Shown piece by piece: positions 1-10,806 of a stretch of DNA of 64,000 nucleotides. The notes beneath the pieces are model-generated. The model ran no database searches, was not told the origin of the DNA, and was given only the letters and a program-made list of their open reading frames with translations. The first letter of the stretch is position 1; every line of letters begins with the position of its first letter. The position numbers and the translations under genes are program-made. The stretch is from Datnioides undecimradiatus (lineage: Eukaryota; Chordata; Actinopteri; Lobotiformes; Datnioididae). The DNA lies in assembly GCA_008933995.1 (NCBI GenBank), contig WARS01000048.1, positions 6,544,938-6,608,937 of the forward strand. The letters run 5' to 3'.

Positions 1-1180
1 CGAGGCCAAATACTCAAACACAAGCTAGAAGAACCTGAATCAGGAGGATGGAAACACTACTAAATGTCCCAATATTGATGCACACACTAAGTGAGGAAAG
101 TGGTTAAGGTAGCACGAGCGTCCATTATGGTAATTAATTTATTAGTGTGAGTCTCATTATCTCATGAGTCATGTTATAGTGGTATGACTGGTTTGAGTTT
201 TATATAATATCAAAGAGAGACCCTTGTTCATGATTTCAATCATCTCCCAGTCATTAATATGTGTTTGCACCACCTGTATGAACATGATCCAGCATATTTC
301 TTTGAATGATTACTGCAGGTTTGAGATCATTTGCGATGATGTGTAACACAGTGCCTGTTACAGCGACAGAAAGGAGTTCAAATCAAAGAAACCCTTTCTC
401 TGTTGCATTAACGGAAAAAAGCTCTCTTTAGTGAAGTGCGGGTAAAGTTAAGACATCATGAAGCACAGAGTCGAGCTCATTTAAATTGTTATTCTCTCCT
501 AAAGCTACACATCACTATGTTTATGAACTGGGAGTCCTCTTGTCTGACTGGCATACAGACAGGTGACTAATAAATGTAAACCCTAATTGATAAAGAAGCC
601 TTTGTTTGAATTAGCAGCTACATATATTCCTAATCACCAGAACTCAGCTCAAATATAGGCCTATGAAACATTTGGCGTGTTCATCCCTCCAAAAGATAAT
701 CCCTTATTTGGTATTTTGTCTTCATCTCATCCCTTTCAGTTCAGACAGTAGAGACGGAGGCTTTTCTTATAAACACACTCTTTTGTTCTTTGTTTCCTTT
801 TATTTGCTCCATCAGCTAGAATCATAAATATCTTCCCCCTACAAAAGGAAAAAATGGAGTAACATTAATGATGTGTTGGTTTTGTGACTCTGGGGAAGTC
901 CTGCGTTGGATGAAGCCGACATTAGGATCATTATTGCCTCACAGCCAATTAAAAAAAAACCAAAAAACACTGTTGTTTGTTATGGGTGGGTTCATCATCT
1001 GCCTACAGCTCAGCCACTATAAAGCTGACAGTTATTGACAGCCTGTCTTTCTGTTAGTAGTAACCATGATTCAGCTGTGGAAAAAAGGTGCGATGATGGC
1101 GTAAACTCACTGCTGATGACATAACTCACAACAAACTGGTAACCCAAGTTGTTCACAATGTAAAAGCAGGGGTCACTCAA

Positions 1181-1225
<45 letters not shown>

Positions 1226-2959
1226 TAATGAGACACTGTTGGCGGGGTGAGTGACAGTAGTAGTCTGGACAGCCACAGTTTGTAGACTGGTTCAGGCCTC
1301 AAGCTTGTCCTCTGGCCTCTCTGTCTCTCCCACACACACACAAACACACTGAAAAACACTGAAAACTGAAAACACTGAAAAACACACACACACTGAGAAA
1401 ATACACACATAAACATATCCTACCAAACACACACACGTCATAATTCTACCCTCTGCACAGGCACACAGTAAAGGGCACAGGCGTAAACATGTACATATAT
1501 ACACACAGCACACCCACACCATCTATCATCTGATCACTGCAGACAGACAAGGACATAGTGATGATGATGAGGAGCGACAGTTTGACACATGTACATGTAC
1601 TGTTCATTGACACAATATGCAAAGAGAGACAGGACGGTCCTTCACAGTATCAGACACAGAGACTATAGAGCAGGACCACGGAGCCATAATGACTGTGTTC
1701 AGCCCAGACACCTTTAGCTGCTGCTCCTACGACTGTCATGCTTCTCACTTCTGAAATAATGAAATCTATCATCGATAATGCAGGTACGACATCAATTTGT
1801 ACAACATCCACTCGGCACTTACTAGAACTTACTAGATTTTGGTGGTCAAAGGTCACTTTGAGCTCACAAAACTCATTTTTGGTCATGACTCAAAAATTCA
1901 TAGGTTAATTATGGCATAATTTCACACGAATGTCTAATAACACAAAACAATGAAGGGGTGGCGTTTTATATCCAGAACAATAAACACCTCTGTGGCTGTT
2001 CTTCAGCATCATAACTCAGAAACAGCAGAGTGTGCCCATATTTCTCGGTTCAATCAGACCCTGAATTGGTGACTCTAATCTTGGGTGTCACCTTGAAACT
2101 GTGCTGACTGTAGAGATCTTCTGTGCCACTGGGTTCAACGTGTGTGTGTGTGTGTGTGTGTGTGCATCCAGTTTAGAATCATTGTGCTCCAGCAGCAGCT
2201 GGTTTTGCTGATATTAATCATGATGTGATTGTCATTGCACCATGAAGCTCTCTATAAGTCCTCTGTGCTCCTCTGTAAAAACAGTCTCTAGACAGCAGAC
2301 AGCATGTTCCTCACTGGAATCACACATCAGTATAGTGATAACTTTCACCAACAAAATCATCACTTACTACCTTTTTATTTAACTCGTTCAGAGTCATCAC
2401 AACAATATTATTTGAGGTTTGACTGACATGGATGTAAACTGAAACTTAATTGTAATTTAAATATGCTGGGAGAAGGTGGTTGTAATATTTTAAGGCCTCT
2501 TTGGGTGTTTTCTATACGACAACTTGATAACAAAGAGTTTTACAGAATAGAAATGCAGTTAAGAGCCTGAGAAGGGAAATGCCAGCAGAATGAGTGTTGA
2601 AGTGCCTGAGCAGAAGAAGAGCAGGAGAGAGAAAATCTTGTCTTGTCTCACTCAGTGAGTGAGAAACAAAGGCTGATTGCAGCAGCAGCAGAACCCGCTC
2701 CCCCCAACTGCTCAATGATAAGCGTCAGACATCAGCCACATTTCACTGAAAACTCAAGAAGCTCAAAATAACAATTCCCTCACACAGGGGCAAGGCGCTC
2801 CTTCCTCCCCCTCTCTCTTCTCTCTCTTGACGTCGAGATGTTCAGTTCCGTCTCTGTGTGATGACACACAGTCGATGAGCTGCTCCTCTTTGTGCCCCTT
2901 CATTTGGTTTCTGCTGTGTTTCTCTCTCTTGACACACACACACACACACACACACACTT
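1..2959. other. Intergenic or intronic sequence, no gene recognised
   Basis: I see no coding exon here. The open frames are short and several are translations of CA/TG repeats. The stretch holds a (CA)n tract at 1182-1223, a (TG)n tract near 2142-2164 and an (AC)n tract near 2935-2957. It could be part of a large intron of the Shisa-family gene whose last exon lies at 13387. Confidence 0.6.
1182..1223. repeat. (CA)n microsatellite
   Basis: An essentially uninterrupted CA dinucleotide tract of about 42 bp. It produces spurious open frames on the minus strand just downstream. Confidence 0.95.
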
Positions 2960-2967
2960 TATAAATA
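2960..2967 (+). promoter_or_regulatory. TATA-like box upstream of the kinase pseudogene
   Basis: The octamer TATAAATA lies about 200 bp upstream of the kinase ATG at 3161, directly after an (AC)n tract. Its spacing allows a short 5'UTR. If it is a real core promoter, the kinase copy arose by DNA-level duplication rather than by reverse transcription. The match alone is weak because AT-rich octamers are common. Confidence 0.35.
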
Positions 2968-3160
2968 GAGGATCTTTCTGGCTGCATCGGACCTTTAGCC
3001 TAATTGCGACTAGCAAGCGACTATCTTCACTGACATTTAGATAACGACTCAACGGACACAAAAGCAGACAACAAAACAAACTGTTTTCAAACAGAAATTT
3101 TTCTGTGAAAACAAAAAAGCTACATAGTGGTGCACAAGTATTATTCTCTGCTGCACACAA

Positions 3161-4487
3161 ATGGCGTTTGGCGGTAACAATGCGTGCTCCGGTTTCAACA
3201 AGAACAACCTCCAGATATTTAAAGGGAGCACACTGGGACAGTGCCATAAGCTGGAGGCCTTCCTTGGGGAGGGCGGCTTTGGTTTTGTAACCAAATGCCG
3301 CAACATCGAAACGAGGTGAGGCCATCAAGGTCAACAAAAACCACCCTGACATATTTTACCAGGCAAGACAGGAGATTGCCATCCTAAAGCAGTTGCAGCA
3401 TCTGGATCCAGACACGTGCAATGTTGTAAAGTGAAATGGCTTTTTCTTTGACAGAGATCACTTTTGCCTGAAGTTTGAACTGCTGGATCAAAGTCTCTTT
3501 AACTACATGAGAGGCAGAAATAACCAGGGTCTCCCCCTAACAGAGCTGAGACCCATTATTCATCAACTGGCCACAAGCCTTTCACATTTGAGTTCCATTG
3601 GAGTGGTCCATGCAGATCTCAAACCTGACAACATCATGGTTGTGGACAGCCAGCAGCGGCCACTGAAGGTAAAGGTGATTGACTTTGGCCTGGCGAGTCC
3701 AGTGGCTAATGTCCAACCTGGTGCCTGTGTGCAGACCCTGTGGTGGAGGGCACCGGAAGTACTAATGCAGGCTCCTTTTAACGAGGCCATAGATATGTGT
3801 ACTCTGGGACTGATAGCTGTAGAACTGGCCACAGGGTACGTGCTCTACTCCGGACACACGGAGCATGATGTGCTGCACTACATCATAGAAACTCAGGGCT
3901 AGCCAGCAGACCATGTGCTGGACCGTGGAATGGGTACCCAGTACTATTTCCAAAAACAAAATGGTCAGCGGCGCTGGAGATTTAGGACACCAGAGGAGTT
4001 CCAGTATGAAACGGGGCTCTGCTCTGAAGAGACAAGGCACATCAGAATCAAGAGTCTTGATGACCTTGAACAGCTGATGATGGCTGACAATGGACAGCAC
4101 AGTGAAAAGCGCCTGTTGGTTGACTTGATTAAAAGGATTCTGCATCTGGATCCTGACCAGCGCATCAAACCTCTGGAGGTTCTGCAGCATCCTTTCTTTA
4201 CTCAGAGTCTCCCACAGGGTTCCCGTCCTGACACCTGCATAGTGATCAGCGAGACTGATGAGGAAACACCTGAAATCAGCCAGCTGTCTTCAGGGAATCA
4301 GACAGCGAGACTGGTAAACATTCCATGCAGGATCAAAAGCACAACCGACATCTTGGATGCTGAAGTGGGAAACGCTGAACAGGTGGATATCCAGCCGGAG
4401 ACCAATGCTGAGAACAGCAGCTGGTTAAGACGCCTTGTCAAAGGAATTACAGATACCTTCCGCTACTACTTCCCAAGATATGGATGA
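3161..4487 (+). pseudogene. HIPK/DYRK-like protein kinase pseudogene, intronless
   Basis: Reading from the ATG at 3161 gives a CMGC-type kinase of about 440 codons. Visible motifs are a glycine loop (GEGGFGFV, about 3266-3289), the AIK lysine (codon 3327-3329), the catalytic loop HADLKPDN (3609-3632, Ala replacing the Arg of HRD), DFG (3681-3689) and RAPE (3747-3758). The WWRAPE resembles the YRAPE of HIPK and DYRK kinases. A frameshift near 3312-3318 moves the frame by one base and creates a TGA at 3317. TGA at 3432-3434 sits where Trp is expected (VVK-stop-NGFFF) and TAG at 3900-3902 where Gln is expected (TQG-stop-PADHV). The rest stays open to TGA at 4485-4487, with an acidic linker and a basic, aromatic C-terminus. 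No intron interrupts it. Teleosts carry many expanded HIPK-like genes, and this looks like a recently inactivated copy. Sequencing error could explain one lesion but hardly three. Confidence 0.85.
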
Positions 4488-4572
4488 GCAGCCACATCCA
4501 TCTCTCTCTCCATAACTACCTCACTACCTCCTTTCTGACCTCCCTCTTTCCGGCTTTGCCACCCACCCAACT

Positions 4573-4753
4573 GGTCGAGGCAGATGGCTGCCCACCCAGA
4601 GCCTGGTTCTGCTCAAGGTTTCTGCATGTTTAAAGGTAGTTTTTCCTTGCCATTGTCACCTAGTGCTTGCTCATGGTGGGAATTGTTGGGTTACTCTAAA
4701 TCATATTCCAATCAGTATGGTTTAGACCTGCTCTATTTGCAAAGTCACCCAAG

Positions 4754-4785
<32 letters not shown>

Positions 4786-4800
4786 ACAATTGAATTTGAT
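4573..4800 (+). repeat. Dispersed teleost repeat tail with (TAAA)n
   Basis: From about 4573 the sequence reads GGTCGAGGCAGATGGCTGCC, then continues through a 'GAGCCTGGTTCTGCTCAAGG' block and a 'TTTTTCCTTGCCATTGTCAC' block to 'GACCTGCTCTATTTGCAAAG'. I recognise this as a unit found after many fish transcripts and retrocopies. It ends in a TAAA-type tract (4756-4786) and ACAATTGAATTTG, the usual end of that unit. Its position just after the kinase stop means it may have been copied with the pseudogene. The repeat family name is not certain to me. Confidence 0.65.
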
Positions 4801-5260
4801 CAAATCTATTTTACTTTCTTTTAACTGTGGCATAGTTTCACTGAAAATTAGTGCAATGCCTTGTTTTTGTTTAATGAATAGGCAAACCGACCTGTAAGGG
4901 GTGTACCCTGTCTCCCAACCAATGAGTACTGGGATAATCACCAATTTTCTGTAACTGCTTTACCCCTTTCGGGGTGACCTGTCAGGTCAAGACATTCATA
5001 ATGAGCTGAACCATGTAAAATCTTAAACACGAGTAAATCATCAATTCTGCAGATATTGTCTTGACAAATCAAGCATTTGGCCGTGTGTCTGGTTTGAGGT
5101 ACATCAGGCATTTTTGCTGACAAAACATGTGCCACAGGTCTGATGAAAGGTGATGACTCATTATCCTCTCAGCCAGTCACATTACCCACCACATAGCTCT
5201 TACCCAAGAAACGACACCTGCCTAAAACGTATGCACTGTATACATTTTGTACAGTAGAAA

Positions 5261-5387
5261 TGTACAATAGCTTTCCATTACCGTGGACCCCACAAAACAC
5301 CATACCTGACAGGGGAGTGTGTGTGACTGGACCCCATTAGATGACAAAAACCCAAATGTGTCTGGCAGCACAGACGACTTGAGACTT
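5261..5387. repeat. Direct duplication, copy A (127 bp)
   Basis: Starts TGTACAATAGCTTTCC and ends CAGACGACTTGAGACTT. It aligns without gaps to 5650-5776, with about 8 differences by hand count. It has no coding signal. Confidence 0.85.
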
Positions 5388-5649
5388 GCACAGAGTTACA
5401 CAACAGACTATAGATCCTTGTTACTTCAGAAAGCTTCAGCCTAGCTCTGGTGTCTACTATAGATATGTAGTCTGCTGTAGCATTACTGCTACCATTATGC
5501 TTAGGAAACCAGTTCAGGTGAACTGACCTGTTACCAACAGCTGGAATGACTGGTAGCAAGCTAACCAAGCTCAAGGTCAATGGCACATGTCATTCGTGGG
5601 GTTTCGTTAAGTGTATGGACGGCTGAGATAGATTACATGTACTACAAAA

Positions 5650-5776
5650 TGTACAATAGCTTTCCTTTACCGTGGACCCCACAAAACACCACACTTGACA
5701 GGGGAGTGTGTGTAACTGGACCCCATTAGATGACAAAAATCCAAATGTGTCTGGCAGCATAGATGACTTCAGACTT
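5650..5776. repeat. Direct duplication, copy B (127 bp)
   Basis: Second copy of the 5261-5387 unit in the same orientation, 389 bp downstream. Similarity stops soon after the unit on the right side and just before it on the left. This suggests either two insertions of one short element or a segmental duplication whose spacer has diverged. Confidence 0.85.
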
Positions 5777-8700
5777 ACGTTCAACAGAACCAACATGTTC
5801 CTTCACTCATTAAAACTTCAATGGCTGATCTGAAAGGCTTAAAAACTAAAGTATGAACCAGTCAAATAAAGAAATTCAGATTAAAAGTAGTACCTGGTTC
5901 TGGATGAATGAAGATCTCTAAGGATCCTGCTCTGTGGTTCTGGAGGTTTCAGCTTCAGCAGACTCAGTGACAGACGTTTGTCCTCCAACCTGAACAATGA
6001 GTCCAACACCATTATCCTAATATTGAGAAGGTGTTCAGCTGTAACTTTGACAATCTGTAGCAGTTCACAAAATAGTAAAAAGACTTAAAGATAAGAAAAT
6101 TTGTGGTGCTGTTATATTTTGGGAAGACAGTAGCGTTGTTTGTTTGTAATATAAAAGTGGTCTGAGAGTAATTTAGATGACTGTGCTTGCTTTTGGCTCT
6201 GCTTGCACGCTCTAGAAAATCTCATCTGTAACAAGAAATTTTTGGCAGTCACAGGTGTTTTCACAGTGAGACCAACTATTCTTTTTTTGGTGTTCTACAA
6301 AGATAATTGCGGACCCTCCTGTAATTGTCTAAATCTACTTCAATGGCTAGTTACGTTGCATATCGTCACCTTCTTAAAACAATGGCCAAAGTTATTTTTT
6401 TACAAAAATGGGTTTTGATTAATAAATATCCTATACTCAATATTTTGTTGTTGTTATTTTTGTTTTTTCTGTTTTTTTAAAAAACTTGAAAAGATGATTT
6501 AGGCCATTATTTTAAGAGGGTGATGATATGTAGTTTTACCATGAAAGCAGGGGATGGGTTTCAAAGTTGAATGCTGGTAATAGTTTAATCTCCAGCTAAC
6601 CGTAGTGAAAGACACATCTATTCATTCATCATGAACTTTAAACCAACACTTACACTGAAGTCACTGACAGCAAGATTTTGAGTAGTAATAGCTAAAAATC
6701 CTTCCTTCAGTCATATTAATCAGACTACTGTTCTGTGTGTTAATGATAATGATAAAACTGTGCTTTTAACCGTACTTTTAACCAGCCGCGTGCTAGAAGA
6801 TTAGCGTTAGCTGATTAGCTTCGCTAGCAACTTTGCTAGCACAGAGCGCTAACCCTAAGAGTAAAAGAAGCAATACACAGAGTCTGTTGCTTCATAACTT
6901 TATAACTCTCATGAACATTGTGATAAGAAACATTTATTTCAAGGTTATCTGAAGCTATGTTACTTATACTCAGGTTAATGTCTGCTTTTTATCATATGCT
7001 GCATTGTGTTTTCATCCATAATATGCACCGATCTTTTTCAACTAAGGATTGTTTTTGTAGTGGAAATAAGTTAAAAACATGTTTTTGCAGAATTTATGAA
7101 TCAGTTTTGTTTTGCTTTGATGGATGATAACAGTATGAGTAAAGCAATAATTAAGTGGTCCGTTCCCACCGCAGTCTGTGTCCTCTGATGGTCAGTTTGC
7201 CCAAAACAGGAAAGGAAATGAGATGAGTTAGTGATGCACTTGTCTCAGTTGCTTTCATTTGGAGCCAAGAGGACTTTGATGCCTCTCAGGCTACAGACTA
7301 CAGGAAAGTCTGATTATGGTGGGGCTGACATAATTGCAACAACATACTGGGGATTACTTTTAGTCAAAAACAAAAGAATATATTTATTTATTTAAAATGT
7401 TTTCTTAACATCTCCTATGTTCAACTGGACATTAGAGATGTTACATAGGAGACAATATAGAATTAATCAATTAAATCAGGAATCATTAAACCAGTGCTCT
7501 CTCTGTATGTATTTTTTTATTATGACAACTATATATATAACTATATTAGTAACTTTAGTGAACCAGATATTTAGCAAAGTATTTATCGGTGCGGTCGCAA
7601 AGAGAAACACAAACGTAAATACAATCCAATCATCTTTTCACACATGCTTATCAGTTTTCTTGCTGTGCGATAAACAAGCCACCGGGTCCGGAGATCCTGG
7701 CTGCGTGGACAAAGTCATGGCTAGGACACACAACAGTTTGGACAGGACAGCTGACCCTGGGCCAGGTGTAACAGCAGGTTTCTGGACCGAGCCGCTTTAA
7801 AATCCTTCTAAACACATCAGGACTAAATGTGGCGGTTAACAGCTCACATTTGATTTCTTAAATATCTCATACAAATCAGGAAAAAGTGATGAAATAGTAA
7901 ATGAAGATGAAGAAAATGAAGAAAGCAGAAAAGGGCTTAACATGTCAAAGAGGTCGGAAATCTGTGACGGCAGACCTGAGCCTGGTGTAGCAGCAGGCCT
8001 CTGGCACAAGCAGCTCTGATATATCTATCTTAATTAAAGAAGGACAGGTGGACTGAGAGAGAATGTTGGAGATGCTAAAGGTTAGAGAGTGAGAAAGTGA
8101 GGGGACAGTGAACAAGCGGCACGTCAGAAAGTGGTAGCATTCAGATGGAAAAGAGCAATTGTTGTTTTCGCGTGATTGACGGAGTTCATTCCAGGTGAGT
8201 GCCTGGGAAACAGAAACAACAACAACATAGACAGAAGGTGGACGGATGTTCTTGAAGAGGGTGTGAAAGATGGTTTGCCAGGACACTGGGACTCCAGGTT
8301 TGGGGCCAAGACTGCCTGAGTCCTTAATTAAAGTCCAACAGCCTGAGCGCCAGTTGAAGATAATGAAAAAATGACTGTCAATTTGAATTTTGATATTTTC
8401 ACTCTAACGACAACATCTATAAAATACTAGATTCCAATTTTTAGAGAAGGGTAAATAATGAATTGACTGTCATTTGAGGTGAATTCTCATAGAAATAAGC
8501 AAAAGTCTCCAAAGATTCTCTGGAAATGTTTTTCACTTATTTAAGAGTAAAAAAAAAACCAAAAAAAAACAACGCTCCAAGATTCAGTTATTCAACTCTT
8601 TTGCACTGCAGAAAGCATTTTTAGCGTGTGCCTCAGGTCACATAATAGGTGGAATATTCTTTTTATGTCTACATGAATTGAAGTGATCTCAAATTCGCCA

Positions 8701-10764
8701 GAAGATGACTTTGAAGATAAAGGAGCTCCACTGGTTCAAAGACTTTCTCAATTTATTTATTTTTTAATATTTGGCACTTTGGGAGAGGGTTCCTTTTCAA
8801 GCAATGATCAGTGGAGTACCTGAGGAGACTAATGAGGAAGAGGGTCTTGAAATTTTCTTCACTAGCATTTTTATGAGGTGCAAATCTTCTGGTTTGAGGA
8901 AGGGATTGTGCTGTAACTCATGAGTTTGTTCTGGCAGAACGTGACGTGCCGCTGCAGGGAATTTTCTCTTCTTGTAACTTTTTAAACTCTGCTGGACCTT
9001 TCTGTAGTTTCACACGCACAGCCAAGCGTTGCCGAGATCCTACAGAACGATATTTTAAAATCCATTGGAGATCTCAAAGTTTGCTACTAAATATGTCACT
9101 CTGAATTACTTCTGAATATTTGGTGCAGCTCTAAGAACATGAGGTCTGGGCTTTAAATATTTCAGCCAGTGTAAGACATCATATAGCTGGAATACAGCGA
9201 TCACCAAGTGATAACAGAAGAGACCTGACTGTCATTAGGAAATTTGTTTGAGGTTAACAGATTGAGGATGAAAATCAAGTGAGAAATGGAGCAAAAATCG
9301 TCTTTGAAGTTCATGAAATGCTTAAATTTTAACTGATGCACCTAAAAGTTCAGAATGTAACAAACAGAAAGCATAAGTCCAAGTAACAATTTAAACTGTG
9401 AAGTGAATACAACATGGCCCTGCCAGGTAGGTGCTGGATGCAGCCTAAATGATGGTGTAACTTGCCAAAAAGCATCACAGTTTGTAAATTATTTGCAAAA
9501 TGATTGTGTTTAAGGCCTTATGGTATTGTGATGTGTGTTAATGTGTGCTGTGCTGAGCAGGACCTCTCATAATTAGATGAAATTAAAAATAGACCAAATA
9601 GAATACAGTATGCTGTTGAGCTCTGTTATCCTTTGGATGGCCCAGCTTATTCAGTTATAATGCGGTGGCCCAGATTGAGCCCACAGGCTTCGCTTTAGGC
9701 TGCTGCTAGATGGCGAGCAGAGGCTGATGTTGTCGGAAAGAACCAAATAAATGAAATACAGATGGAAAGAAGGAAGGAACAAGCAGATGGAGAGTCTGTG
9801 AAATGGAGAGAAAAGCACATAATACAGTCACAGAGGACCGTGCTGTCAGGTGCTCCTGCTTGGCAACATGTGTGGAAACACTCAAATGGACAGCAACAGC
9901 AGTTGTTGTGGGAAGGAAGAGTGTGTTTAATTCATTGTTTCTGTGCCGTCCCAGTTTTTGCCACCCTGTCCAGAGATCTGAACCAATTTTGTCTCAAATT
10001 TGGCTGCTGTAGCTTCAGCTGCATGACTCCAAAAAGAGACATGCAATCAATAAATGGTAGTTTCTCAAAAAAAACAATAAAAGCGCACACAATCTATTTC
10101 GGCGCGTTCATTTTTCACAGAACTGACATTTCTTAAAACCTTGTACAGCACTCTGCATATAAAAACATACAACCTGTCAATCAATGTAAAGCAATACTGC
10201 TGACGTGCATTGAGTAGTCATAATGTCATTGAGACAAACAGGCAGTTGCAAAAAGCTGCCAAAACCATGTGACGCACTTTTCTGCAAAGATGCGTACAAA
10301 TCAAGCAGCTTATTCCCTTTTCACTGAGCGAAGAATGTATGTAAATGTGTTCTTTGTTGCGCAGTGCCAGGCGCACATGCAGTTGCACACGCATGTTCCT
10401 AAATACATGAAGCCACAAACACACAATCATGTGTGCACGCGTAAATGCACACTAATCCTCAACTTGTTCATCTGTATCCTCAAAATTTAAATGAAAGCAA
10501 AGCAGTTTTCATTTCATTCTTCTCATTCTCAGTCATCAAAATTGTGACAGAATACACAATGATAATTGCTTCATGAATAAGAAAGTATGCCTTGGCTTGT
10601 TGTGGCACTGAGATGCTTCACAGGTAAAGGAGTTTAAAGAGCAGTATACTGAGCTGTCTGGTTTAAAGATTCACATCTGTTTCACCTTCACTGCTGGATT
10701 TGGCCAGGTGTGGTCAGACGTGTGCTCTGTTGCACATGTAACCACACCCAATAGTTAATACATT

Positions 10765-10806
10765 TAATTTATATAGTGCTTTTCAATAGGCCCAAAGATG
10801 CTGTAC
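10765..10806. repeat. Short dispersed repeat fragment
   Basis: The core TTTATATAGTGCTTTTCAAT followed by CCCAAAGATGCTGTAC resembles a common fish repeat core (ATTTATATAGCGC...CCCAAAGCGCTTTAC type). Only this fragment is recognisable. Confidence 0.4.

Noticed and set aside
1225..1522. Cys/Val/Phe-rich minus-strand frames
   Set aside because: Translations of CA-rich microsatellite flanks.
3105..3290. 61-codon plus-strand frame starting at 3105
   Set aside because: A shifted frame over the start of the kinase pseudogene; the homologous frame begins at 3161.
9762..10136. 124-codon frame on the plus strand
   Set aside because: No domain or splice context; ordinary non-coding composition.
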